A stretch of DNA of 64,000 nucleotides from Rhyacichthys aspro (GCA_036850595.1 CM072148.1:7181118-7245117); one strand, 5' to 3'; positions 25,921 through 37,089 are shown, numbered from the stretch's first letter. Notes: a model not told the origin generated them from the sequence alone. Program-made: numbers and translations.

Positions 25921-28900
25921 CCTCCTATAAAGCTGACTGTGTCCTAATGAGTCTTATAGCAATTCAATCATGTCTTAAACAGAATTTAAAGTTTCTTCTG
26001 TTTTATTGTATAGTAATAGTAAATGTGGACCTCAAACCAGTCGGATTATTTTATTTCTCCGTTTAAACTATAAAATGAGCCGCTGAAGAACCAACACATT
26101 CACCACTGAAAGAGCAGTCTACTGGAGGCATGTTAGGCCTTCTAGAGTCGTTCACTTCTCTTTGACGGGGTTGCAGAGAGCTTTTAGAAATGATCCAAAT
26201 TTTCTAACTTCCAAAATGACAAACATAAGTGTAAATCTTTCTCACCAGTATCCAGCGTAAGTCAGCCTTGTGTTAAATGTGTGAAGGGACATAAGCTATA
26301 GCTATATCGTTAAACACATGGCTTGTACTTATTTAACGCAGGGCAACGGTGACAAAGACTGCCATGTCCTGGTGTATACCCCTCCACAGAGTTTATCTCA
26401 TTGTAGTGCAAGCACAATGTGGTGTGAGCAGCTTTAAAGTGACTCACTTCCTGAATGTGACTTACGGATTTCACAGGACACTTAAAGATGTTTGTGTTTG
26501 TAGAAGCTGTTTGCCCACCCGCGCTGACAGATGAGCAAAGCAACTGTGTTTGCACATATTTAGTGCAAAACAAAAAGTGTCCCCAGTCTGAGTTCAACAA
26601 GAGGGACAATTAAACCATGTGTTGGTATTTGATGGAGTTCAGTTCAGTGGATATTCTGCTTTTATCTGGGTCGAGACACTAGACTTTATGTTCATGTGCT
26701 TCAGCTTGAAAAGTCAGAATGTGTTGTGTTGTTACACTGTACACTCATCACAGTGAGGACAGTTCGCCAAAAATCACATACAATACATAAAACATCCTGG
26801 AATATCACTGTAAGTAAATGCAACAGAGGAAACTCACCTAATTACTGCCCCCTAATCCTGACTCTTGTGGGAAAAATATGAAAAAGAAACAACTTTTTAG
26901 GCCTATATCTTTTAATTTGTAGTCACATGACACTTGATGGTAATGCAAGGATGTGATCATAGGTTTTATTCCTGATTTAATAGCCAGTTATTTCATCTGC
27001 CATGTCGGTGACAATGATATGTTGTAATGAAAGCATGACGGCAGTAGCCACAACAAAAGAACAGTCAGCACAGTTTGACAGCGATTCATCTCTACCAAAG
27101 TGCAGGTCTGCTTTAATTGTTTATAGACACCTTTAGTCCTGTTTATTGTCGGCTCAGCTTCATATCTCGTGACGATGAGGAAGATTCATTATTGTCTAAG
27201 TGTTTACCTTCATGTAGCGGGACGACCCTGTGGCAGAAAGAGCAAATATTGATTGTGGGCTTTGCAGTAACACTTAATTCTGTTGGAAGGACCTTTGTCA
27301 CCTGCACCTATTGTTCTTGTGTTGTGTTTACAGCTGGACATCTATCTGGTAATGACGGGACAGAAGATTTTACAAATAACAACCTAAACCCAGCAATAAC
27401 TAAATAACATGTTCCATATGCATCTATCTCTTATCATTCCTCACTACACAATTGCAAACTACAATCTTAAGGTCAATTTCTTGGCAGCAGTGTCGTATCT
27501 GTAAAATATAACTCTAAGGAATAAAACTAAAGAATAAAATGAATTAAAGATTTATAGTAGCAATGCTAATCCAGTAATACAAACCACAGACTGTCTAAGA
27601 ATCATTTTCACACTACACTGCCATTTATTTGCTCTGGGAAAGTATATTCACTTCAGTAACCTCAGTCGAATCTTAACCTCAACCTTATTTTTGATGTATT
27701 TCCTAAAAAACAGAAATAGAAAAAATAGCCCAGTGCAAAAGGCATAAAAGGACATGCTTTTGTAAAGACTCTATTCTCGATAGATTCTCGAAAGACTCGA
27801 TATTGTGGCGTATAAGAGAAGAAGCGTGGCCTATAGGCTTCTCCTCTATTCAGGTTCATTTAACACTGGCTGTCCTTTTGGCTAGGTTCAAGATTTTCAC
27901 CTTCAAAGAAAACATATTCCGCAATATAAGTTGTTCATTCAAAGGGCTATTGTGGGCGAGCCTGTGAATTATAGCTGTTAGCTGCACTGCACACTGTGAA
28001 ATATAGCGGCCAATACAAATGGAACCAAGAAAAAGAAAAAATTCATTCATGTTCATGTGTGAATGCTGTCATCTCGACTGTGTGCCAGGAGTCCGCTTTC
28101 TCACGGCCGAGATGCTAACTGGGTAATTAACGGCGCTCCATTCACTCCAATTAGCAGCCCAAGGCAAAGGGAGGAGGAGCAGCTGTATCTTTGCAAAATC
28201 TGTGTACAACTAAGTGATCAGCATCAAATCACACATTAGTTAAAAAGTTTAACACGTGCAAGGTGAGTGCAGCATTCATATCAGCCTTTTGGAAGATTTT
28301 GTAAATAAATACTGCTAAAGTTGGTTCACAGTGGCGCATCGCTGCCGACCCATAATCCCGTAGTGTTTGTGTTCTCAAGTTCCCCCCGTCTCTGGGAGTC
28401 TCTCCTCACTCTCTTCTTTTCTACTTTAAAGGCCTCGGAGGAACGCTGTTTACCATAACAGTCTGTGAACACCATCAGAAACACCTTCAAGAGACACAGC
28501 CATGCGTTTACTTTTTTCTGGTCAGATTTTTTTTTACAAAGCTACAGAAGAGCGACAGTCCTTGAGTGTCTGTACAAAAATATATAATGTTGAGTTATTC
28601 TTGATAAAAAATGTAGATTCTATTTTGTTCTTACTGGTTTTATACTGTATGTATGTCTGTCAACATGAGATGGCAGTTTAGTGTGAAAAAGTATATATCC
28701 AAAGTATGTAGCAGAACTCTGAATTACAATTTTCTGTGACATAGAAGTCCAACTCCTTTAAAGCCACGTGTTGATGTGTCAAATGGTCATGACTGTTGTG
28801 TTTTCCTGACCAGCGTTCTTGTGTAAAAAGCCTCTAAATGTTCTCACTGGGGTTGTAGGCGGATAAAACCTCCCACTGAGCTGGACTGAGGGCGACTAGT

Positions 28901-30189
28901 AATAAGCGTTGCCTCTGCTAACGACTATCTAGTGGTAAAAACTGGTATAGTGGTATAGTTGACACGGTTATACTTTCAACACATTCAGTACAAACCTTTG
29001 GCATATTGTCAGATGGGTCTATCTAGACAGTCCTGTGATCATTTAAAGGTTATTTGAGAAAATGTTTGTTACATATACTTCTTAAGAGTGTAATCTTTCA
29101 TAAGCACACTGTATGTATGGGTTTCGTAACAGACAGGCGCACATTGCTCAGATCAAATTGAGACAGATGAATCAATGGATTCACACCATCACCCCTCAAA
29201 CACCCATATCTTATGACTTCACTCCCCTGTGATTCTCCTCCCAGCCGCTAAATGTGGGCTACATTTGAATCCCGGGCTATGGTTATTAATTACCGTTCTG
29301 ACGTGAGCTAAAAGCCCTGAGAAGCAGGAGGCGGAGTGGATACGGAGGGGAGCGACGGCGCTGCACGCAGCCAGGAACAAAGGCCTGCCACAAGGGTTCA
29401 TGCCTCCCACTGCTGCAGACCCACATACTGCACATACTGCCGAGGCGCTGCACACAGAGGTTAGGACCACCTAGGAAGATTTCCCCTGGGGGCTATTATC
29501 GCCCGCGAGATAAAATGATTTTCAGACGGAGAAGCCTCTGCGCGCACACACACACACGCACAGTTACAGGATCGTAAGCTTAGGGCGGTGGAGGAAAATA
29601 ATAATTCAGGATGGTTTTAAATGCACGTCCGACTTCTCATATACGGATTCTGATTTTCTCAAGTTTTGATCTATGACTATTTTTGGACCATTGTAATAAA
29701 TGTGCTGATGAATCCCATCTGTTATTTTATTGTCTTTGTGCTGATCGAACTGAAGTCATTCCATTTGAATAGAGTCAAAGGCAGGCTTGAAGTTATCACA
29801 GCATAAGGTCTACATTAGGAGTCAATGGTATGAAGAATCTATTTATTGGCTTATTGGCTTCACTGACATGTGTGGCCATGTGATGTAAATGACAGTCTTA
29901 GGAGGCGGTAGTCACAGCTGTTCAACTTATGCTTTACATTCTTGCTTTTATTTATTTATTTAAATGAGTCATTTTTAGAAAGAGCACTAAATCATTTCCT
30001 ATCTATCTTTGAAAATTGTGTGTATATTTATAAAAACGTTTCGACATGAATAGTGACTCCTGTTCAGGAGATCTCCTTATGAATGAAAAGGATTACTTTG
30101 TGTGACTTGTAGAGAAAGGGTCTATTTACTCTTTTGGGTCTTTTTTGGGCTATATTTACTCCCATCACCCAGTCACATGCATGTATAGA
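25921..30189. other. gene-free intergenic DNA
   Basis: No exon is recognised. Two GC-richer blocks may be regulatory: about 28080-28210, with GGTAATTAACGG and CCAATTAGCAG homeodomain-like sites, and about 29210-29530, which is CpG-richer. The rest is AT-rich and featureless to my reading. Confidence 0.5.
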
Positions 30190-30276
30190 TCAACTGGCAA
30201 CTCGCCTCAGGCCCAAAGCTGCTGGGATAGGCTCCAGTCACCCATGACCCCTAACGGAAGTAAGCGGAAAAAAACA
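30190..30276 (+). mobile_element. LINE (L2/CR1-like) 3' tail fragment
   Basis: The run CTCGCCTCAGGCCCAAAGCTG, GGGATAGGCTCCAG, then ATGACCCC and GTAAGCGG has the word order of the 3' end of LINEs very common in fish, where it precedes short tail repeats. A second copy lies at 50650-50761. No open frame remains: this is a dead, 5'-truncated insertion. Confidence 0.65.
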
Positions 30277-31229
30277 ACGTATGAAATAAAAGTGTGTACT
30301 TAGTCCTATGCCACCTTTCAATGAATTCATCAAAGTGGTGCCTTCAGCAACCTATAGGCCTATGTCAGAGCACCTCACCTGTATGACAAGCCTGTAGTGT
30401 CACTTCACCTGTCACTGTGTTTACTCACACATAAGCCTGTCAGAAAGCACAGCGAGAGAGGTTTATTTGATTTATCCCTCAGTCACATACACTCCTCTTA
30501 CTTTTACTGTATGTTAAAGGGTTTATTACCAGAAATAATTGTAGCACAAGGTTTCCACTGCAGGCAAAATCAGCCAAATTGATTTCTTGGTTTGTTTTTG
30601 AGTCCTAAATATGTCTTCTGTAATTAGATGAGCTATAATTGTTCAGTCACTTTACTTACTCAAGAAAACAGGTCATTAAACAAACTGAGACCTAAATAAG
30701 TGAGCACCACAGAGCTTCATAAACAATATGGTAGAGCTCCAAAGCAGAGACACTTCTCTATAAGAAGAAAGAGGTGAAATATGACATTTTGTTGGTTTTT
30801 AATGTATCTATGGCCAACACAGCTGTGATGACTGTAACTTCCATAGGACCATTCAGAATCACAGACTTGTATCTCATTTTGGCTGTGTCTTGATGAGTTT
30901 GAATTTTTATCCAATGGTTTACAACCAAAAAATAATACTTCCTTCCATGTAAACATTTCGCAACAGTTTATTTTAAAGCAGTCCTCTTCCAACTGGTACA
31001 ATTCAATTGAAATATGACATCTAATTGGACCAAAAATAGGGACGAGCGGGCCAAAATGTACAATGCAAAATCAAGCGCCTGGATAGCTTACAAAGAGAGG
31101 AATGCGTGATGAGCAGAGAGAAAATGAGGAGGTTAAATGCCCAAGTGTCTGGTCCAGGCACATGTCGGGTTTACTGCAAAATAAATAATGAAAGATGCAC
31201 ATTCAGCGCCGCTGTCATCATTGTATTGG
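30277..31229. other. gene-free intergenic DNA
   Basis: AT-rich sequence with only short open frames. Nothing recognised. Confidence 0.5.
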
Positions 31230-31415
31230 CTCCTTCAAAGCGGACCAGGAGCAAACTGAACTAGAAGGACCATTTTCACTACCATAGTCCACTTCATTTA
31301 GTTCGCACCAAATCAGAAAACAATTCATTTAGTTCCTTCATGGTCAATTTGCCAAAAGTCAGTGTTCACAGCTGGCATTTTAAACTGCAGACCAAACTAC
31401 TAAAAACAATGCCTT
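31230..31415. mobile_element. repeat family C, second copy
   Basis: It shares with 17727-17970 a TAGTCCACTTCATTTAGTTC block and a GTTCACAGCTGGCATTTTAA block followed by ACTGCAGACCAAAC, in the same order and orientation. A CAAAGCGGACCAGGAGC word at the left may be part of the terminus. It is a non-coding interspersed element of unknown superfamily, and its boundaries are approximate. Confidence 0.5.
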
Positions 31416-32465
31416 TCTCAAGAAACACATTAGATGGTGCTGTTTGCCCGAATACTAATAAGGCATTTTACCATTGCATTTTACCTGCATTCACACTTAT
31501 CCCTAGACCCTAATCTGAAACCGCACCAACCAAGTTCCCTTAACATGCAAACACACCTTTCAAGTCTAGATGTGGCATTAGAGATTCCAGGGATTTTGTT
31601 TTTTTCTGTCTTTTTTCAATGTTTTTTAACTCTAAACAAATAATGAGTTAATATGAGGGGTGTGACATGTCTTTAATGAGGTAATGGTGCACATTGTCAT
31701 TCATTTATGTAGTTGAAATGACATGTCAGATCAGTTCTTCTGGCCTCAGTGCGGTGTAGCCAACCAGAGATATGGGGGTGAGTAATTAACAATATTTATT
31801 TCAGTCTGGGGTTTGCGGAGATGATGGTAACATGTTTAGTTTCTTTCAAAGTGCACACTGAAGTTTATGGTTAAGCTTTAAGAGCGCCGCAATAATCTCA
31901 TAGTTTTAAATGAAGTCTGGGCTTGCATCAACGTGAATGAGCGCAGAGTGCAGCTCACGGGGGCTAAATGTGCGCTGTGAGCCTGTGGGAGCTGAATATG
32001 GGCATGGGTGGCCAGCAGGCGGGATTTCTAATGGTGATGAATCCCGGAGGTTTTAGTAATTATGGCTGTCGCTGGACGTGTGAGAGACTGAGAGGGAGAG
32101 GAGAAGAAGAGGAGGGTGCAACCCAGCGGAGGCATTTTATCTTAATCACGGCTCAGCTCCATTCAAATTAATTTGACAAGTTTCCCCCAATCCTTATTAA
32201 AAGACGCGTGTGGCAAATGACAACCCCCTCCTTCTTGTGAGTCTAAACTAAACGCCTCGTCATGTGTCCTAAACAGAACCCTGTCTCCCGCGGAAAATGT
32301 ATCTATAAATTGTGTGGAAATATGGAAATATAAAGTATCAACCTTTAATTTAATGAAATTTAATTGTTCGAGTGTTTTAGCAGTTTATAGCATTTTATGA
32401 AAGAAACCTTACAGGAAATGAGATTTTAACCATTTATGTCCCTGTTTAGGAAAGAACTACTCCTA
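31416..32465. other. gene-free intergenic DNA with a candidate conserved block
   Basis: The segment at about 31925-32240 is denser than its flanks and carries TAATTATGG, AAATTAATTTG and a GAATATGGGCATGG word. It lies 1.3-1.6 kb before the presumed promoter and could be a proximal enhancer. No exon is supported. Confidence 0.4.
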
Positions 32466-32580
32466 CACCTTGTTTCCACTGTGTCATTACAGGTTGGGTC
32501 AATACGGATCAGTTTCCATCGACTAAAGGGCTACTAAAAACCATTAAAAATGTTTGGTACCATAATAGTTTAGTAACCTG
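32466..32580. mobile_element. repeat family A, left-end fragment
   Basis: CCTTGTTTCCACTGTGTCAT followed by GGTTGGGTCAATACGGATCAG matches the terminus and subterminal part of the family A elements at 23693, 39559 and 52187. The opposite end is not found within 700 bp, so I treat it as a solo or truncated end. Confidence 0.5.
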
Positions 32581-32724
32581 CTCCGCTTTCTGCTTTCTAA
32601 AGGGTAGAGCATATCACCGCATTAAATGGACGATAGAGGATTAAGAGAAAAAAGAAAAATGAAGCATGTATTGCTCTTGTGGTAAACAGTCATATTCTGG
32701 GCAGAAATAATGCTAAATGTTGTG

Positions 32725-32755
<31 letters not shown>

Positions 32756-33499
32756 CAGCACATACCACACGCTTTAGCCAATCACATGCCTGCACAGAAA
32801 GAGGTCTTGAGTTAGAGGCGCTCCCATTGGCTGGTTGGTTTACTCAGCTTGTTATGGTGGAAAAATACAGGAAAATGTCTTTTCTAGCACTGGCTACATA
32901 TGCATACCAAACAAAAAAGAGAAGAAAACATGGAAAAATATTGTCAATGCAGGGATAATTGTGCGATTGTTTGGTCTCAAGCTATAGTAGAACATTAAAG
33001 AAAGATCAAATATCTTTTTTTGTAATGTATTAGTATTTTGTGGTGGTGATTCAGTTTTATTTTTATTTTATACAATAAAAAGGTGGAAAAGGATGCTATG
33101 ATATTGTTGGTGGGGCAGTTTAAAAAACAGCAAAAAAAAAAAAAGGTTAGCCTTATGGCTTTTGTAAACAAAAATTCAGTCCATGAACTTCTGCTGCCAA
33201 TATCCTGTCTTAAAGCTCCATCTCAGCAAAAGTAAAGTAAAGCTTAAAAGCTAAACATGAAATGAATTAAACTTTTACAAAATGTGCAGATTTCCCAATG
33301 TGGGGGGAAAAAAACTTAAAACATTTTGAAAAAGGAACAGTATTTGTAACATAAGCTACCGACAAAATTCTCAGTTTCCTAAAATATATTCATAAAGAAG
33401 GGAGCTAAGGGCGCACGATATTTCCAGCAGACGTGTTTTTCTCTCCGTATAGGTCGCCCTGAGCCCTCCTTCCCTCCCACCTCTCCTCCCGTGAGTTTC
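32581..33499. other. gene-free intergenic DNA
   Basis: AT-rich, with an A22-type run at about 32730-32751 and an A12 tract at about 33132. No exon is visible. It borders the CpG-rich promoter block that begins near 33450. Confidence 0.5.
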
Positions 33500-33600
33500 T
33501 ATAGTAATTTCCAGCCAATGATCAGTAGGTGTCCACATCCCTGCTTCCTCACCTCAGCGCCAATCAGCCACACACAGCGACAGGCTCCACGGGCTGAGCG
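33500..33600 (+). promoter_or_regulatory. cxxc4: probable cxxc4 promoter: two CCAAT boxes at a CpG-rich block
   Basis: CCAATGA at 33515-33521 and CCAATCAG at 33560-33567 lie 45 bp apart at the upstream edge of a CpG-rich block (about 33570-33770). CCAAT pairs bound by NF-Y are typical of TATA-less CpG promoters, and I see no TATA box. The position fits a first exon ending at the donor at 33889. The start site is not fixed by sequence. The assignment to cxxc4 rests on strand, distance and matching splice signals. Confidence 0.5.
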
Positions 33601-33888
33601 GAGAGCAGGCAGCGCCGCGCACAGACACACGGCACCGACGCACACGGACCTCTCCAAACGGACCCTTTATCTCTCCGCACCTTTTCAGCTCGTTTCTTTT
33701 GTACTTTCCGACCTTTTTCAAACGTGTCGCGAAAGTCGAGAAAAATGCTTCTTTTGTCTTGAGCGCCAACTAAAGCCACTCTTTCCTTGTTATTCTTCGG
33801 CTTTGCTTGATTTTTCCCCCCTCAGTGATGTTCTGTTCCGCGGTGGCACGCTGCTAGCATCTTGGGAGCTCTTCTCAACAGGAACCCG
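33600..33888 (+). other. cxxc4: predicted non-coding first exon of cxxc4 (5' UTR)
   Basis: A CpG-rich stretch ends in ACCCG|GTAGGT, a good splice donor with the intron starting at 33889. Joined to the acceptor at 35900-35901 it gives a 5' UTR. The in-frame TAA at 35972-35974 means no coding sequence can enter from this exon. The 5' limit is a guess within about 50 bp. Two short upstream ORFs lie inside: 33745-33762 (5 codons plus stop) and 33828-33857 (9 codons plus stop). The exon is inferred from signals only. Confidence 0.45.
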
Positions 33889-35214
33889 GTAGGTAGCCGC
33901 CGCTCTGGCCGCTTCCTCTCCTCTTGTCTGTCTCTGTCTGTCCATGTTCTGCTTTTCCAAGTCACTGTTGTTGTCGCTTTTCCTTGTCCCGGCGTTGTTT
34001 CCGTGGCTGCTAAGTGGTCGACGCTTTGTCAGGATGAATTTTTATGGGCTTTTATTTGCACTATTGCACCGCAGTCCCCTCTCCGGATTATCTGCGCATG
34101 ACCTTTGATCTGAATGTCTACCACTGTGTAATTAATGGCACCGTGCTGCAGCGACGGCACAATGGCTTATCCTCTTTTTTTTTTTTTTTTTTTTTACTTC
34201 TTCAATCTTCCTCTCTCTCTCTCATGTCTGTGTCTCTCTCCATGCAGCTCAAAGTATTGAACATTTCTGTCTCTCTAAACTTTGTTTACAGGCTGAAAAA
34301 AATCAATGTCCGTGACTTGATTGCCTTTGGGCTGCGTATTTCGCTCCAGGGGTGAATTGATTAAGTAATAATGACCCCGAGGAGGGCTGATCATTAAGCC
34401 AAGGAGGTTTTGTTTACTGGTGGCTGCCGGTTGTTTGGGATGCCACATTGACATTGAACCTCAACACCTACTGTGGGTGCTGAATATGGCGTTGTTTTTC
34501 ACTTGTATTAAGGTTGTATAATTTGATTTTTTTAGCAGGAAGGAGTGGTAGACAAAACTTTGAGATGAATTTGATTACAAAAATGTCATAATTCCAGGTA
34601 TGACTTGTCTTTTGTGATGCATTTTCACCATAAAAATAGAAAGCTGTAAATCGTTGAAGTGAGCCATTAGTTTGTCATATTCCTCTTAGTTTAGAGTCAT
34701 CATATTTGTTCAGACACATGCTATATTTAGCTTGAAATAACAGGACCAATGTGAAAAATAACACATTTTTCTGAATGACACATAGACAGCCTGGTGAGAA
34801 GTTTTCATGGAATTTATTACACATCTCAACATGTCAATAGCCCAAGCTTTAACCCATGTAATACTACCATTATATTGTAGTTTATTTAAGTTAAGTTTAT
34901 GGTGGGGCAGTCTGAGAGGAGCATGCACCTGAGTTTTCATAGGACTCTAATAACGCGACCACTTTCTCCAGTTCTACATGTGCATATTTATAATTCATTT
35001 TTTTTGAGACAGCTGCCGAGTATCACCGTGGAAGTGATTTGAAATGCTTTAGTGTTCCAGCAATGGATCAGCTTTGGCAATTAAGAGAGAAAGCCCAGAA
35101 AAAGGTAATGGAAGTAGGGGGAGATGTGTCTAATGGGCTTTTATCTGTGGAAACCAAATCCAGACAGACTGGAGAGGAGAGAGAGGAGAGGAAATAGACC
35201 CCCCTCCCCTTCAC

Positions 35215-35256
<42 letters not shown>

Positions 35257-35901
35257 CAACAACAACACGCACATGCTCCGAGGGCAGCTGAACCTGTCCT
35301 GGGTCTGCTCCATGATGTTAATGTAAATCCACCAGTGGCTATCTCTGCTGTCATTGAGTAAATGGGATGGAGGCTATGAATGAACAGCAGGTGCTCTTGA
35401 GAGGCTGGTCAGCGTTGTGTGGAGGCCACCTCTTTGTTTACTGTGGCACCTTGTGTTTGCAGCCGCTGCTGGTGAGCTTTCCAAACAAGTTTTGCCAAAC
35501 TGTGAAAATACATTTTGAATATTTGTGATTTTTATCTTTAATTTATTTATTTCAATAAGAATGATTGGATTAAAGGAATCATATTATGGCAGAATTTTCT
35601 GACAAGACATAGAAAATATGTTGAAAGTGTGGCATTTTGAAACATGCTAATTCTCCTCTCTATTATAATAATGACATGTTGGTCTGTCACAGCTTTCACG
35701 CGACTGTCAACAGATGAAGATCACTTCTGACTGTTTGTGATACTTTCATTAAACGTCAGCGCATAAACAATGTGCCAGAGATATTCAAATGTATAAATGT
35801 AAGCTTCAGAAAAAAGTTGAAGTAGGCAAATTAAAAATGATTAGATTGAAAGCATAGATGTTTCATGTGTAACTTTTGTTTTTGTCTGTTCTTGCTCCTA
35901 G
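33889..35901 (+). other. cxxc4: predicted first intron of cxxc4 (2013 bp)
   Basis: It starts GTAGGT and ends in a pyrimidine-rich TTGTTTTTGTCTGTTCTTGC-type tract followed by TCCTAG. It holds a T-run at about 34180-34197 and a (CA)n/(CAA)n microsatellite at 35217-35266. No other exon is recognised within it. Confidence 0.45.
35217..35266. repeat. (CA)n-(CAA)n microsatellite
   Basis: About 19 CA units run directly into four CAA units. It is perfect and therefore probably young and polymorphic. It lies in the predicted first intron of cxxc4. Confidence 0.95.
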
Positions 35902-36016
35902 CGCTGGAGGAGATAAACCAGGATGGTAACACACTGTTTGTAACCAGCTTCACCTTCAACAAAGGCCACTGTAACCTCACCTTCTTCTCCTGGACACTGA
36001 CAAGTATTCCTCAGCC
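35902..36016 (+). other. cxxc4: 5' UTR part of the main cxxc4 exon, with an upstream ORF
   Basis: The 115 nt between the acceptor CTCCTAG and the start codon carry an ORF of six codons plus stop at 35923-35943. Its context is good (A at -3, G at +4). An in-frame TAA at 35972-35974, 45 nt before the main ATG, fixes 36017 as the first possible start. The main ATG has G at -3 but T at +4, a weaker context than the upstream ORF. This suggests translational damping, if the exon boundary is right. Confidence 0.5.
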
Positions 36017-36841
36017 ATGTCTAACATAAACAATGCACTGTGCATTGAAAACGGACAAAACGCCGATGTTTCGCTCTTACAAAAGGATAATCTTCAGGAT
36101 GGTGGATTAAGCCAGCTTTTGGATTATAACGCAGAAATGGAAAGGTACAGGTCTTTTGCAAACTTTTATAAAACAAATGGAGCATTTCCACAGACTGCAA
36201 AGATTGCTCGCATCACAACGCCCATTTTTCCCAGTGCGAGAATTGGCATGTCCCCTTGGAACTGTGATAACGCCATGCTCTGGGGAAGGAAATCAGCGGC
36301 AATAAACCCTAATAGGACCAGCATGCATAGAAATGACTCCCAGAGGCCGGGGAAGCCTGGCGTGCCGCCAGAGACGCTGCAAATGGCAAATAATAATTTC
36401 CTCTCTACCTTATCCCCTGAACACTGCAGACCTTTAGCAGGAGAATGCATGAACAAGCTGAAATGCGGCGCTGCTGAAGCAGAGATAATGAATCTCCCAG
36501 AACGCGTTGGAACTTTTTCCGCTATTCCGGCTTTAGGGGGCATCTCATTACCTCCCGGGGTCATCGTCATGACAGCCCTTCACTCCCCCGCAGCCTCAGC
36601 AGCCGTTACAGACAGTGCGTTTCAAATTGCCAATCTGGCAGACTGCCCACAGAATAATTCCTCAGCATCCAGTGGAAACCCAGCGAAGAAGAAAAGGAAA
36701 AGGTGTGGGGTCTGTGCACCCTGCAGGCGGCTAATCAACTGTGGTGTCTGCAGCAGTTGTCGGAACCGCAAAACGGGCCACCAGATCTGCAAATTTAGGA
36801 AATGCGAAGAGCTGAAAAAGAAGCCAGGCTCATCGCTGGAG
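36017..36841 (+). CDS. cxxc4: CXXC4 (IDAX) CXXC-type zinc finger protein, coding exon 1 of 2 (codons 1-275)
   Basis: CXXC4 is known to bind unmethylated CpG DNA, to bind the Dishevelled PDZ domain and so restrain Wnt/beta-catenin signalling, and to lower TET2 protein; its CXXC domain is the one lost from TET2 in vertebrates. Seen here: an N-terminal part with EMERYRSF (40-47) and KIARITTPIFPS (62-73); Met103, matching the start of the short human form; a conserved core (SPEHCRPLAGECMNKLKCG, 133-151; NLPERVGTFSAIPALGG, 159-175); a basic AKKKRKR stretch (223-229); and the CXXC finger with cysteines at 230, 233, 236, 242, 245, 248, 258 and 263. KTGHQI (252-257) fits the KTxxxI Dishevelled-binding motif. 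The start is fixed by an upstream in-frame stop. The exon ends at a phase-0 donor, GAG|GTGAGA. The 289-residue product is shorter than the mammalian long form because Ala, Gly and Ser tracts are absent. The C-terminus excludes CXXC5. Confidence 0.97.
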
Positions 36842-36998
36842 GTGAGAACCGGGGCTCTGCTTCCCCTTCTTTTGTTATTATCCCCTTGCACTCCAAAGCA
36901 TTAACCTTTTCATCCAGTCACGTTCTAAGCCCTTGAAAATTGTTTCCATGCCCACCCATGCCTGAACATCCCCCCGGCTTCTCAAATCTGCCTACCCG

Positions 36999-37089
36999 CC
37001 TAGCCTAATTGGCAGTAATTAGGGGTGTTTGTGCGGAGCGCAAGCTGAGCTTGGCTCAGACACCCCTAATTGCTGCCAGTCAGGCTGGG
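36999..37089 (+). other. near-perfect intronic hairpin, candidate structured RNA or pre-miRNA-like element
   Basis: The arms are 36999-37031 and 37057-37089 with a 25-nt loop. Of 33 facing positions, 28 are Watson-Crick pairs, four are U-G wobbles and one is an A-C mismatch (37007/37081). Every wobble pairs only in sense-strand RNA and would be an A-C clash in antisense RNA. The loop can itself fold (CAAGC/GCTTG, 37041-37053). The element begins 158 nt after the donor, so it is transcribed with cxxc4. Its size fits a microRNA precursor, but a protein-binding or splicing-related structure, or a palindromic DNA element, fits as well. I do not recognise the arms as a known microRNA. Confidence 0.6.

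Noticed and set aside
33491..33892. 133-codon frame over the predicted promoter and first exon
   Set aside because: It starts upstream of the probable start site, crosses the donor and matches nothing. The region reads better as a CpG promoter and leader.
36017..36841. Assignment to CXXC5, or to a TET-family gene
   Set aside because: The MHRNDSQR, MNKLKCGAAEAEIMNL and EAFRWFF segments are those of CXXC4. No TET catalytic domain is present.
36842..36904. Read-through extension of the cxxc4 frame past the donor (20 extra codons, leucine-rich)
   Set aside because: It begins with a strong GTGAGA donor, is unlike any CXXC4 ending, and the expected ending is found at 58469-58513. No poly(A) signal lies nearby in the intron to support a stable shortened transcript.
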